A stretch of 64,000 bases of DNA, from positions 548,161 through 612,160 of the forward strand of contig NZ_KE384531.1 in assembly GCF_000426505.1 (NCBI RefSeq), read 5' to 3'. The position numbers were made by a program, and so were the translations under genes. The notes below the pieces were generated by a model. That model was given only the letters and a program-made list of their open reading frames with translations, was not told the origin of the DNA and made no database searches. Shown here in pieces: positions 17,552 through 26,730 of the stretch. The DNA comes from Nisaea denitrificans DSM 18348. GTDB taxonomy: Bacteria; Pseudomonadota; Alphaproteobacteria; Thalassobaculales; Thalassobaculaceae. Position 1 is the stretch's first letter. Each line of letters starts with the position of its first letter.

Positions 17552-18820
17552 ATGGGTATTGGGGCTGGAAGCCGCGCGCGGGATACAGAACGGACAGTCG
17601 GCATTCCGGCTGCCTGCCGCCTTATGTTGTTTGTAATCATGCTGTTGGCCGCCACATTCTCGGGGAACATCGCCCGGGCACAATCGGATGCGAGCCGAGT
17701 TTTCGAGGTGCGCGGCGTTTCGGTGGACGCGCAGGCCGCTACTGCAGCCCAGGCTCAGGCCCAGGCTATCGGGGAAGGCCGCCGCGAGGCATGGCGCCGT
17801 CTGATCAATCGCCTGGTGCCGAAGGCGCAGGCCGCGGGCCTGCCGCCACTATCCGACGATTTGCTTGTCGGTTTGACGGTCGGATATGAAGTCGCACGGG
17901 AACGGACCTCGGATGTCCGTTATCTCGGGTCGCTGAACTTCCGCTTCAATCCGGTGGCAGTGCGGCAATATTTCACGTCTCTTGGTGTCGCCTATGCCGA
18001 GGTAGCCTCCCAACCCGTGCTGATCCTCCCGGTCTATAATAACGGCAGCAAGCCGCTGCTCTGGGATGAGGAAAGCCCATGGCTTGCAGCATGGCTCGAC
18101 CGGGCCAATGCAGGCGGTCTGGTGCCGATCGCGGTGCCGTATGGGGATCTTGCGGATATTCGCGATATCACCGCGGTTCAAGCCGTTCTGGCGGACCGCG
18201 AAGCGATCATGACAATAGCCGCGCGCTACGGCGCGGAGCAGGCGGTAGTCGTGAACGCCCGACCGATTTCCATCGAATCCGCGGGGCAGGCCGTCGAGCT
18301 CAACCTGACTTATGTTGGCGGCATTGCGGACGGCCAATCCCTGGTGCGGACCGTGACGCCCGATCCGGGCAACCCTGAGGCGGATCTGCTGTCGGTCGCG
18401 GCACGAACAGCGACGTCGGAGATCCAGGAAGCCTGGAAGTCGGAAAACCTGATCAGTCCTGGATTCGAGACGCGGGTCACCGTCATCGTGCCGATTGCCT
18501 CTTTCGAAAATTGGCTGGAAGTCCGCAAGGGGCTGGATCAGGTCTCGTCGGTATCGCGACGCGAATTATTGCGAATTTCACGCAATGAAGCCCTGATCGA
18601 TGTCTGGATCAATGGTGACGCTAACCAGCTCGCGCTGGCATTGAAGCAGAAGGATTTCCTCCTGACGGAAACACAGAACGGCTGGTTGCTCTACAAAGAG
18701 GGAATCGAGCTGCCGGAGCGATATCTTACCGCGCCGCTCGTCGCGCCCTTGCCGGACGCGGAGCCCGTTGCACCGCCCGCCAGCGTTGCGCCGCTCATCC
18801 TGCCGCCGCTGGTGCAGTGA
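17552..18820 (+). CDS. DUF2066-type secreted protein
   Basis: Periplasmic or membrane-associated protein of unknown function. From ATG 17552 it has 422 residues: a signal sequence (CRLMLFVIMLLAATFSGNIARAQ), then a DUF2066-like region starting VFEVRGVSVDAQAATAAQAQ with AIGEGRREAWRRLINRLVP, and FRFNPVAVRQYF and VLILPVYNN. The C-terminus is Pro-rich (PVAPPASVAPLILPPLVQ). Alternative starts are GTG 17546, which is closer to GGGAAG, and ATG 17624. It is divergent from purM and heads a rightward run with an AI-2E/PerM-type protein and hdaA, a conserved alphaproteobacterial neighbourhood. No catalytic motif is visible. Confidence 0.75.
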   Translation: MGIGAGSRARDTERTVGIPAACRLMLFVIMLLAATFSGNIARAQSDASRVFEVRGVSVDAQAATAAQAQAQAIGEGRREAWRRLINRLVPKAQAAGLPPLSDDLLVGLTVGYEVARERTSDVRYLGSLNFRFNPVAVRQYFTSLGVAYAEVASQPVLILPVYNNGSKPLLWDEESPWLAAWLDRANAGGLVPIAVPYGDLADIRDITAVQAVLADREAIMTIAARYGAEQAVVVNARPISIESAGQAVELNLTYVGGIADGQSLVRTVTPDPGNPEADLLSVAARTATSEIQEAWKSENLISPGFETRVTVIVPIASFENWLEVRKGLDQVSSVSRRELLRISRNEALIDVWINGDANQLALALKQKDFLLTETQNGWLLYKEGIELPERYLTAPLVAPLPDAEPVAPPASVAPLILPPLVQ

Positions 18821-18868
18821 TGCCCTCAGTAATTCCATCTCGAGAACGTGCCGGAAACGGGGAGCGTC

Positions 18869-19957
18869 ATGACACAGCGTGAACGCCTGACATTCTGGGG
18901 CGCGCTTCTGATCGCTCTTGTTATCGCTCTTTACGTGCTGAAGGGGGTCCTGGTGCCATTCGTGGCCGGCATGGCGATCGCGTATTTTCTCGATCCCCTG
19001 GTGGACCGCTGCGAGCGGCTCCGAATGTCCCGTACTGCGGGCACCACGGTCGTATTGCTCGGCTTCTTCTGTGCCGGGCTGGGAGTCATGCTTCTTCTTG
19101 TGCCGTTGGTTCAGGCTCAGGCCGTTTTGCTTGCTAAAACGCTCCCTGGTTATCTTGAAAGATTGCTCGCGTTTGCCGATCCGGTGGTTGGCATGGCCAG
19201 AACCTGGCTTGGCAATGGTGGTGCGGAGGAGCTCAATCTCTCCGCTATCGCGGCGAAGGCCGGCGAGTGGCTGATTTCTGTTGCCGGGCAGGTTTTGAGC
19301 GGTGGCGCGGCGCTGGCCAATCTTCTGTCGCTTCTGGTTATCACGCCAATAGTCGCCTTCTATCTGCTGCGGGACTGGGATCGTATCGTGGCTGCGGTGG
19401 ATGGCTGGCTGCCGCGTGCACAGGCGAAGACGATCAGGGAGCAGGCCCGGATCATCGATGAAACACTTGCTTCCTTCGTGCGCGGGCAGGGCTCTGTCTG
19501 TCTCATTCTCGGCGGCTTCTATGCTGTGGGGCTGACGCTCGCGGGACTCGATTTCGGTGTGATCATCGGGCTGTTTTCCGGCCTGATTTCCTTCGTGCCC
19601 TTCGTAGGGTCGATTTTTGGCGGCCTGCTCAGCATCGGCCTTGCCGCCATGCAGTTCGATTCCCTGACACCCATCGCCATTGTCGCCGCCGTTTTCGTCG
19701 CGGGGCAGGCTATTGAAGGCAATTTCCTGACACCCAATCTGGTTGGAGAGGCGGTTGGCCTGCATCCGGTCTGGGTGATTTTCGCCCTGCTGGCGGGCGG
19801 GGCGCTGTTCGGTTTTCTCGGCATTCTGATCGCGGTTCCGGTCGCGGCTGTGATCGGCGTGCTCACCCGCTTTGCTCTGTCGCGGTACCTTGTCAGTCCG
19901 CTCCATCTTCATGGCATACCGCCATCGGACGATGAGACGGATACTGAAGGACGCTGA
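18869..19957 (+). CDS. AI-2E/PerM-family membrane protein
   Basis: Polytopic inner-membrane protein of the AI-2E transporter (UPF0118/PerM) family, 362 residues, with an N-terminal pair of helices (FWGALLIALVIALYVLKGVL, FVAGMAIAYFLDPLV), a central soluble part, and further helices including FDFGVIIGLFSGLISFVPFVG-like sequence and a C-terminal GALFGFLGILIAVPVAAVIG. ATG 18869 follows GGGGAG; a GTG at 18848 is less likely. Members include autoinducer exporters and Na+/H+ antiporters, so the substrate cannot be named. It lies between DUF2066 and hdaA. Confidence 0.85.
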   Translation: MTQRERLTFWGALLIALVIALYVLKGVLVPFVAGMAIAYFLDPLVDRCERLRMSRTAGTTVVLLGFFCAGLGVMLLLVPLVQAQAVLLAKTLPGYLERLLAFADPVVGMARTWLGNGGAEELNLSAIAAKAGEWLISVAGQVLSGGAALANLLSLLVITPIVAFYLLRDWDRIVAAVDGWLPRAQAKTIREQARIIDETLASFVRGQGSVCLILGGFYAVGLTLAGLDFGVIIGLFSGLISFVPFVGSIFGGLLSIGLAAMQFDSLTPIAIVAAVFVAGQAIEGNFLTPNLVGEAVGLHPVWVIFALLAGGALFGFLGILIAVPVAAVIGVLTRFALSRYLVSPLHLHGIPPSDDETDTEGR

Positions 19958-19977
19958 GATAGGACCAACGGGCTATT

Positions 19978-20694
19978 ATGATTGAACAGAACAACGGATC
20001 GCGTCTGATCGGCGGCGAAGGCGGGCAGCTGCCCTTGTCGCTGGAGCATCGCCCGGCCTTTGACCGAGGCGAATATCTCGTCTCCACCTGCAATGAGGCA
20101 GCAACTGCCTGGATCGATTCCTGGCCGTCTTGGCCGGAGGCGACATGGGGACTGAACGTGCACGGGCCCGAAGCCTCGGGCAAAAGTCATCTGGCGGAGG
20201 TCTGGGCCCGCAAAGCCAGCGCCATCATGCTCCGTCCGGCGGACCTGGATGTGGATCGGCTGCGAGCGTTGCTCGGCGAGGCCCGCTATATCGTACTGGA
20301 CAATGTCGACGAGAGCCTGCCGGGCGTGCCCGCCTTTCATCTCTACAACATGATTGTCGAGCGTCGGGGCGCTTTGCTGGTGTTGTCCCGAACGCCTGTC
20401 TCGCGTATGGAACTTCACCCGGCGGATGTGAAATCGCGCTTCTCTGCGTTGCCTGCCGTGGCGATCAGCGATCCCGACGACGCATTGATCTCGGGAATTA
20501 TGGACAAACTCTTTCGCGACCGGCAATTGTTCGTTGCTGAAGAGGTTCTGGCCTTTCTGGTCGGGCGCATGGAACGATCATTTTCGGAAGCACGGGCACT
20601 GGTCGAAACCATCGACGCCATGTCGCTTGCCGAGGGGCGCCGGATCACACTGCCACTTGCACGCCGCGCGCTGGAAGCGCGGGCTGCGGGATAG
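19978..20694 (+). CDS. hdaA: DnaA-related replication regulator HdaA
   Basis: Regulator that, bound to the sliding clamp, stimulates ATP hydrolysis by DnaA and so prevents re-initiation. The 238-residue protein has a clamp-binding motif near the N-terminus (QLPLSL, residues 17-22), a Walker A-like GPEASGKSHL, a Walker B-like IVLDNVD, and a C-terminal AAA+ lid (ARALVETIDAMSLAEGRRIT). It lacks the DnaA DNA-binding domain IV, which separates it from DnaA. It is downstream of the PerM-type gene, as in other alphaproteobacteria, and 44 bases ahead of an SDR gene. Confidence 0.9.
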   Translation: MIEQNNGSRLIGGEGGQLPLSLEHRPAFDRGEYLVSTCNEAATAWIDSWPSWPEATWGLNVHGPEASGKSHLAEVWARKASAIMLRPADLDVDRLRALLGEARYIVLDNVDESLPGVPAFHLYNMIVERRGALLVLSRTPVSRMELHPADVKSRFSALPAVAISDPDDALISGIMDKLFRDRQLFVAEEVLAFLVGRMERSFSEARALVETIDAMSLAEGRRITLPLARRALEARAAG

Positions 20695-20738
20695 CACCGG
20701 GACTGCTAACGAAAAAACAAACAAACGGAGCACTATCC

Positions 20739-21521
20739 ATGGATCTGGGAATTAAAGGGAAGAAAGCCCTCGTCTGCGCGTCGAGCAAAGGGCTCGGCAA
20801 GGCATCGGCGATGGCGCTTGCACAAAACGGTGCGGATCTGACGATCTGCTCGCGGACGCCTGAAGCGATCGAGGCAACGGCCGAGGAAATCCGGTCGGCC
20901 ACCGGCGCGACCGTGCATGCCATCGCATGCGACATCACCACCGACGAAGGCCGGGCAAAGGCGCTGGCGCCGTTCGACGCCAAGCTCGACATCCTTGTAA
21001 ACAATGCGGGCGGCCCGCCGCCGGGCAACTTCCGGGACTGGACCCGCGACGACTGGATCAAGGCTGTCGATGCCAACATGCTGACCGCCATCGAGCTGAT
21101 CAAGGCGACCATCGACGGCATGATCGACCGCAAGTTCGGCCGTATCGTGAACATCACCTCCGGTGCCGTGAAGTCGCCCATCGCGATCCTCGGGCTTTCC
21201 AACGGAGCCCGCACCGGCCTGACCGGTTTCTGTGCCGGCATTGCCCGTGAAGTCGCCAAGGATGGCGTCACCATCAACGGTCTGCTCCCCGGCCCGTTCG
21301 ACACCGACCGGCTGCGCGGCAACATGAAGCTGCATGCGGAAAAGGCCGGCGTCGATTTCGAGACCTATTATGCGGAGCAGGCTGCACAGCACACTGCCGG
21401 CCGGTTCGGTTATCCGGACGAGTTCGGCCAGACCTGTGCGTTCCTGTGCAGCGCGCATGCCGGCTATATCAACGGCCAGAACGTGCTGATGGACGGCGGG
21501 GCCTTCCGCAGCACCATGTAG
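20739..21521 (+). CDS. Atypical SDR-family protein, BKR-like, with altered catalytic site
   Basis: Short-chain dehydrogenase/reductase fold of 260 residues, often annotated as 3-oxoacyl-ACP reductase. It has a modified cofactor loop ASSKGLGKA (usual TGxxxGxG), LVNNAGG, and a C-terminal LMDGG. The catalytic YxxxK motif is absent: the expected site reads LSNGARTGL, so Tyr is replaced and Lys is Arg. This matches the known BKR-like subgroup that departs from the SDR tetrad. A classical reductase activity is therefore doubtful. It lies between hdaA and ppk; a long perfect hairpin separates it from ppk. Confidence 0.85.
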   Translation: MDLGIKGKKALVCASSKGLGKASAMALAQNGADLTICSRTPEAIEATAEEIRSATGATVHAIACDITTDEGRAKALAPFDAKLDILVNNAGGPPPGNFRDWTRDDWIKAVDANMLTAIELIKATIDGMIDRKFGRIVNITSGAVKSPIAILGLSNGARTGLTGFCAGIAREVAKDGVTINGLLPGPFDTDRLRGNMKLHAEKAGVDFETYYAEQAAQHTAGRFGYPDEFGQTCAFLCSAHAGYINGQNVLMDGGAFRSTM

Positions 21522-21592
21522 GCGTTGGATGACGGTATTCGTCATATCGGACGGAAACCGTCATCGAACTGAAACGCGACAGGATTACGGTC

Positions 21593-21621
21593 CGGCCCGG
21601 GATATTCCATATCCCGGGCCG
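21593..21621. other. Perfect 13-bp hairpin between the SDR gene and ppk
   Basis: CGGCCCGGGATAT pairs with ATATCCCGGGCCG across a three-base loop. No T-run follows, so it is not a classical terminator. It might be an mRNA stability or processing element or a protein site in the ppk leader. Confidence 0.6.
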
Positions 21622-21697
21622 ACCTGTGTTATGACAGCGACAAGCGCTGTTGGCGCTGCGAGGTCCAGCAATACAGTCATGACGAGGAGACGGCCCC

Positions 21698-23842
21698 GTG
21701 AGCGAGAGTCAGGCGGAAAGCACGACGCGTATTGACGCGACATCGCCCGAGCGGTTTTTCAACAGGGAACTGTCTTGGCTCGGCTTCAATGCCCGCGTTC
21801 TTGAAGAAGCGAACAATCCCGCGCATCCGTTGCTGGAACGACTTCGGTTCGTATCCATTTCAGCGTCGAACCTCGACGAGTTCTACACGGTCCGGGTGGC
21901 CGGTCTGAAAGGCATGGTGAATGCCGGCGTGACCACGCCGAGCGCGGATGGTCTCTCCCCGACGAACCAGCTTGTCGCCATCGCGGAAAAGGCCGCTGAA
22001 CTGATCGCTGTTCAGCAGCAATATCTTGCCATGCTGCTTGGTGAGTTGCGCACGGCCGGGTTCCATCTGATCACCGCAGCTGACCTCACTACCGCAGAAC
22101 GGAAGTGGCTTGAGGGCCATTTCATCGATCAGGTTTTCCCCCTGCTGACTCCGCTCGCAATCGATCCGGCGCATCCGTTCCCGTTCCTTCCGAACGGTGG
22201 TGTCTGCCTCGCCATGCAGCTCACGGATGCTTCCAACGCCATCGATATGGAAGCGTTGCTTCCGCTTCCGGCGCAGGTGGGCCGTTTTGTCCGCCTGCCG
22301 GGCAAGGATATCCGTTTCATCGCCATCGAGCAGGTGATCATCGAGCATGTCGACCAGCTGTTCCCGAATTTCACCGTTGCCGGACACGGTATCTTCCGGG
22401 TCCTGCGCGACAGTGAAATGGAAGTGGATGAAGAGGCCGAAGATCTCGTCCTATCGTTCGAGTCGGCCCTGAAACGCCGCCGGCGCGGTAACGTCATTCG
22501 CCTATCGATGAACAAGGACATGCCGGAAGATCTCCGAAACTTTGTTGTCGATGAGATGAAGGTGGCTAAAGAGGATCTCTTCACCCTGGACGAGATGGTT
22601 GGCCTTGCGGATCTGTCGCAGCTGATTGTCAGCGAGCGCCCGGACCTGCTTTGGAAACCGTTCAATCCACGCTTCCCGGAGCGTATCCGTGATTTTGGCG
22701 GCGATTGCCTGGCTGCGATCCGCGCCAAGGACATTGTTGTCCACCACCCCTATGAGAGCTTCGACGTCGTCGTCCAATTCCTGCGCCAGGCGGCGGCGGA
22801 CCCGGCGGTGGTCTCAATCAAGCAGACGCTCTACCGGACATCCAAAGGCAGCCCGATCGTGAACGCCCTGATTGAGGCGGCGGAGGCCGGAAAGTCGGTC
22901 ACGGCTATGGTCGAGCTGAAGGCTAGGTTCGACGAGGAAGCGAATATCCGTCTTGCCCGTGATCTGGAACGCGCGGGCGTCCAGGTCGTTTACGGTTTTG
23001 TGGATCTGAAAACCCACGCGAAGATCTCGCTGGTGGTCCGGCGCGAAGGCAATGGCCTCAGGAACTACGTACATTTCGGGACCGGAAACTATCATCCGAT
23101 CACGGCGAAGATTTACACGGACCTTTCCTTCTTCACCTGCGACCCGGTGCTGTGCCGGGATGCCGCGCGCATGTTCAACTACATGACCGGCTATGCCACG
23201 CCGCAGCAGATGGACAAGCTGTCGCTCTCGCCGCTGACCATGCGCCAGAAGGTGCACGAGCTTGTTGATACCGAGATCGAATTTGCCCGGCAGGGCAAGC
23301 CGGCAACGATATGGGCAAAGATGAATTCTCTGGTCGATCCGGACCTGATCGATCTGTTGTACCGGGCGTCGAACGAGGGCGTGAAGATCGAACTGGTCAT
23401 CCGCGGTATCTGCTGCCTGCGGCCGGGATTGCCGGGTTTATCGGAGAACATCCATGTGCAGAGCATTGTGGGCAGGTTCCTTGAGCATTCGCGGATATTC
23501 TGTTTCGGCAATGGTCGGAAGCTTCCCTCCGATCAGGCGAAAGTGTACATGTCCTCCGCTGACTGGATGACGCGTAATCTGGATCGCCGGGTGGAGCATT
23601 TCGTGCCTATCGAAAACCGGACGGTGCACCGCCAGGTTCTGGACCAGATCATGGTGGCGAACCTGAAGGATGAGACGAATTCCTGGATCGCGGAGCCGGA
23701 TGGTCGCTTTGTCCGGGTTGCCGCCGGTGCGGGAGCGTTCTCGGCACATAAATATTTCATGACCAATCCAAGCCTGTCCGGCCGCGGCAGTGCTCTGAAG
23801 CGGTCGAACGAAATGCCCAAGAAGCTGAGCGGCACGGAATAA
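21698..23842 (+). CDS. ppk: Polyphosphate kinase 1
   Basis: Polymerises the gamma-phosphate of ATP into polyphosphate, reversibly. The 714-residue protein has the expected N-terminal ([19 protein letters not shown]), head and two C-terminal domains. The autophosphorylated His is in HFGTGNYH (about residue 459) and the second conserved His in [12 protein letters not shown] (about 634). The start is GTG 21698 after GAGGAG. ppx begins three bases after its stop, so synthesis and breakdown of polyphosphate are encoded together, as in E. coli. Confidence 0.97.
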   Translation: MSESQAESTTRIDATSPERFFNRELSWLGFNARVLEEANNPAHPLLERLRFVSISASNLDEFYTVRVAGLKGMVNAGVTTPSADGLSPTNQLVAIAEKAAELIAVQQQYLAMLLGELRTAGFHLITAADLTTAERKWLEGHFIDQVFPLLTPLAIDPAHPFPFLPNGGVCLAMQLTDASNAIDMEALLPLPAQVGRFVRLPGKDIRFIAIEQVIIEHVDQLFPNFTVAGHGIFRVLRDSEMEVDEEAEDLVLSFESALKRRRRGNVIRLSMNKDMPEDLRNFVVDEMKVAKEDLFTLDEMVGLADLSQLIVSERPDLLWKPFNPRFPERIRDFGGDCLAAIRAKDIVVHHPYESFDVVVQFLRQAAADPAVVSIKQTLYRTSKGSPIVNALIEAAEAGKSVTAMVELKARFDEEANIRLARDLERAGVQVVYGFVDLKTHAKISLVVRREGNGLRNYVHFGTGNYHPITAKIYTDLSFFTCDPVLCRDAARMFNYMTGYATPQQMDKLSLSPLTMRQKVHELVDTEIEFARQGKPATIWAKMNSLVDPDLIDLLYRASNEGVKIELVIRGICCLRPGLPGLSENIHVQSIVGRFLEHSRIFCFGNGRKLPSDQAKVYMSSADWMTRNLDRRVEHFVPIENRTVHRQVLDQIMVANLKDETNSWIAEPDGRFVRVAAGAGAFSAHKYFMTNPSLSGRGSALKRSNEMPKKLSGTE

Positions 23843-23845
23843 CGT

Positions 23846-25375
23846 TTGTCAGTTCCCTTTTCTCAAGACGGCTGGATCTCCAATAACGGGCCCGACCATA
23901 GTGGCCTCGTTGGAGTGCTGGATATTGGATCGAACTCTATCCGTCTCGTCGTTTTCGAAGGCGATGGGCGGATGCCCATTCCGTTGTTCAATGAAAAAGC
24001 GCTTTGTGGCCTCGGCACGGGGCTGCAGGAAACCGGACATCTGTCCGAGCAGGGTGTCCGCTCGGCGATGGAGAACCTGGAGCGTTATTTCACGATTGCC
24101 AAGGGTATGGGCGTTTCCGAGGTCCGTGTACTGGCGACGGCAGCGGTTCGAGATGCCCGAAACGGAGATGAATTCGTCTCGGCCGTCGAAGGCCGGTTCG
24201 GTGCCCGTGTCATGGTGTTGTCGGGAGATGAAGAGGCCCGCCTGTCCGCCCTCGGGGTGATCAGTGCTTTCCCGGAGGCGGATGGCGTGGTCGGCGATCT
24301 CGGTGGCGGCAGCCTCGAGCTCGTCGATGTCCAGAACAGCAAGGCGCGCCGTTTCGAGACCACGCCCCTGGGGCCGCTCCGGCTCGGCGAACTCACCCGG
24401 CAGAACCGGGACGAGTTGACGGACAGGATCGACTCCATTCTGAATGGCGTGCTTTGGCTTGACGCCATGTCCGGGCGTGACCTGTTCTCTGTCGGCGGCG
24501 CCTGGCGCAGCCTTGCACGCGCGCATATGGAGTTGACCGACTATCCTTTGGCGGTGATCCATAACTATGCGATTGGGGCGGAGGAAGCTGTCCGTTTCCT
24601 CGACGAAATCACCCGGACGGGCCGGAAGGATCTGCGGGCCCTAGATGCGGTTTCAAAACGCCGCGTGGAAAAGCTGCCTGTTACGGCCCTGGTTCTGAAG
24701 CGGGTGATTGAACTCGGCCGTCCGCGCCAGGTCGTGTTCTCGTCTTTCGGATTGCGCGAAGGGTGCCTCTATGATCGGTTGCCGCAGGGTGAGCAGGCGC
24801 GCGATCCGCTGGTCGACAGCTGCATGGATATTGCCCGCAAGAGCAGCCGTTTCAGCCCGCACCCGGAGGTTCTGGAGCGCTGGATAGCACCATTTTTCGA
24901 GGGCGTGCCTGCTGCGGAACAACGCCTGATCCGGACGGCGTGCATTCTCAGTGATTTCGCCTGGGGCGAGCATCCGAGCTATCGTGGCGAGCATGCTTTT
25001 ATCCGGGTGCTGCGCCTGCCGGTCGTCGGCTTGAACCATGCCGACCGGGTGTTTCTCGCTTTTGCGATCCTGGCCCGTTACACCGGCAGTATCGAAGAAG
25101 AGGGAACCCATCGGGTCCGCAAGCTGCTGTCGATCCGCCGGCGCGATCTGGCCTACAGGGTCGGACTAGCCCTGCGGCTTGCGCTGACCCTGTCCGGTGG
25201 TGCGACGGAGCTTCTGGAGAGCGCCCAGCTTGAGCGTGAGCGTGACATGGTGGGAGAGCGCGGCTTTGTCATCAGCATGCACGGCCACCAGGGCGGACTC
25301 GGCGGTGACGTGGTGACACGGAGAATCGCAGCGCTGTCAGAAGCGCTGGGTCAGGATATCCGGATCGAATATTAA
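23846..25375 (+). CDS. ppx: Exopolyphosphatase / guanosine pentaphosphate phosphatase family
   Basis: Releases phosphate from polyphosphate ends, and some members hydrolyse pppGpp. The 509-residue length and the ASKHA phosphate loops GVLDIGSNSIRLVVF, ATAAVRDARNG, SGDEEARLSALG and VGDLGGGSLELVD are typical, followed by a C-terminal helical domain. The start is TTG at 23846, only three bases after ppk; a GTG at 23912 would remove the segment before the first loop. The TTG and tight spacing suggest coupled but lower expression. It converges with rnd, 17 bases away. Confidence 0.94.
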   Translation: MSVPFSQDGWISNNGPDHSGLVGVLDIGSNSIRLVVFEGDGRMPIPLFNEKALCGLGTGLQETGHLSEQGVRSAMENLERYFTIAKGMGVSEVRVLATAAVRDARNGDEFVSAVEGRFGARVMVLSGDEEARLSALGVISAFPEADGVVGDLGGGSLELVDVQNSKARRFETTPLGPLRLGELTRQNRDELTDRIDSILNGVLWLDAMSGRDLFSVGGAWRSLARAHMELTDYPLAVIHNYAIGAEEAVRFLDEITRTGRKDLRALDAVSKRRVEKLPVTALVLKRVIELGRPRQVVFSSFGLREGCLYDRLPQGEQARDPLVDSCMDIARKSSRFSPHPEVLERWIAPFFEGVPAAEQRLIRTACILSDFAWGEHPSYRGEHAFIRVLRLPVVGLNHADRVFLAFAILARYTGSIEEEGTHRVRKLLSIRRRDLAYRVGLALRLALTLSGGATELLESAQLERERDMVGERGFVISMHGHQGGLGGDVVTRRIAALSEALGQDIRIEY

Positions 25376-25392
25376 AAAGCGATGGGGCTCCG

Positions 25393-26541
25393 TCAGAGCC
25401 GCATCAGCTTGATTTTCCCGGCTTCAGCAGTCAGTCCGATCCGCCCGTGTTTCAGATTGACTGCATCGGCGCCAAACAGATCGCGGCGCCAGCCCGTCAG
25501 AGCAGGAACATCCGCATCATCGTCCAGCGCGATGGACTCGATGTCGGCCGCATTTGCGATCAGGCGGGCGGCGACTTTTTCCTCGTCCGAGCGGATTTTC
25601 AGCAGCACCTTCAGCAACTCGACAATCGGGCCAGGCGCTTCGCGCCTGTCGTCCTTTGCCGGAAGCCTGGGGCAGGCATCGTTCGGTATCGCGAGGGCCT
25701 TGTTGACGACTTTGATGATTTCCTGACCCAGCCGGCCGTTCGCCACCTGTGCGTTGAAGGTCCGGGTGCGGGCCAGTTCTTCCGGTGTGCTCGGTGCGTG
25801 TGCGGCGATATCCATCAGCACGTCATCGCGCAGGATACGATTACGCGGCACATCCCGCTGTCGTGCCTCGCGTTCACGGAAGGCCGCGATCTGCTGCAAA
25901 ACGGCCAAAAACCTGGGTTTCCCGCTGCGGACTTTCAGGCGTTGCCAGACGGTTTCGGGATCGGGGTCGTAAATCGCCGGGTCTGCCATTTTAGCGACCT
26001 CGTCCGCAATCCAGTCCATACGGCCGGATTTCTCGATGCTTTCCACCAGGGCGCGATAGACAGGGCGAAGGTGGATGACATCGGCAAGCGCGTAGCCGAT
26101 CTGCTTCTCACTGAGAGGCCGATGGGACCAGTCCGCGAAACGTGAGCTTTTATCGAGATGAACGCCAGTCAGGCTCTGCACCAGTTTGTCGTAGGAAACA
26201 GAATCCCCGAAGCCGCAGATCATGCCGGCGACCTGCGTGTCGAAAATCGGCGCCGGGAGTTCCCCGCAGAGATGGTAGAATATCTCAAGATCCTGGCGTG
26301 CCGCATGGAAGACCTTCAGAACCTTTTTGTTCTTAAGCAGCTCGATAAGCGGGGCAAGGTCGAGTCCGTCCGCGAGGGTGTCGATGGCGACAGCCTTCTC
26401 GTCGTTCCCTAACTGAACCAGACAAAGCTGGGGATAGTAGGTCTTCTCGCGCATGAACTCCGTGTCGATTGTCACGAAGTCTTCGGTCGCGAACTCGGCA
26501 CAGACGGCGGAGAGCGCAGCGGTATCGGTAATAACGGTCAT
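25393..26541 (-). CDS. rnd: Ribonuclease D
   Basis: 3'-5' exoribonuclease that trims tRNA precursors. With ATG 26541 (MTVITDTAALS) it has 382 residues: a DEDD exonuclease domain with FVTIDTEFMREKTYYPQLCL, VFHAARQDLEIFYHL and the YALADVIHL motif, then HRDC domains (KPRFLAVLQQIAAFREREA and following). An upstream ATG at 26565 adds eight residues without support. Upstream lies an AT-rich gap shared with a divergent lipoprotein gene. Confidence 0.95.
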   Translation of the reverse strand: MTVITDTAALSAVCAEFATEDFVTIDTEFMREKTYYPQLCLVQLGNDEKAVAIDTLADGLDLAPLIELLKNKKVLKVFHAARQDLEIFYHLCGELPAPIFDTQVAGMICGFGDSVSYDKLVQSLTGVHLDKSSRFADWSHRPLSEKQIGYALADVIHLRPVYRALVESIEKSGRMDWIADEVAKMADPAIYDPDPETVWQRLKVRSGKPRFLAVLQQIAAFREREARQRDVPRNRILRDDVLMDIAAHAPSTPEELARTRTFNAQVANGRLGQEIIKVVNKALAIPNDACPRLPAKDDRREAPGPIVELLKVLLKIRSDEEKVAARLIANAADIESIALDDDADVPALTGWRRDLFGADAVNLKHGRIGLTAEAGKIKLMRL

Positions 26542-26663
26542 AGGGTTCTCATACACGGAAAACACGCGCAGCGGAATGCTGCCTTTGAGCCAAAACAGTC
26601 TCCTGATTTCAACGCTATAAGCGGTCGGGCAGAGACGTGATAAATATAGATAAATTGCGAAGC

Positions 26664-26691
26664 TTGCCTATTTTTGAGATTTCGCTAAAAT
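26664..26691 (+). promoter_or_regulatory. Candidate promoter for the SPOR-type lipoprotein
   Basis: TTGCCT and TAAAAT stand 16 bases apart in a markedly AT-rich stretch between rnd and the lipoprotein gene, giving a leader of about 30 bases with GGGGGAA before the ATG at 26731. Confidence 0.45.
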
Positions 26692-26730
26692 AAAACAGAA
26701 TAAGTCGTTGATTCTTGCGGGGGAATCGAT

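Noticed and set aside
21593..21621. Rho-independent terminator after the SDR gene
   Set aside because: The stem is strong, but no T-run follows on either strand.
25386..25400. Terminator between ppx and rnd
   Set aside because: Only a 5-bp GGCTC/GAGCC stem with no T-run, and it lies partly in rnd.
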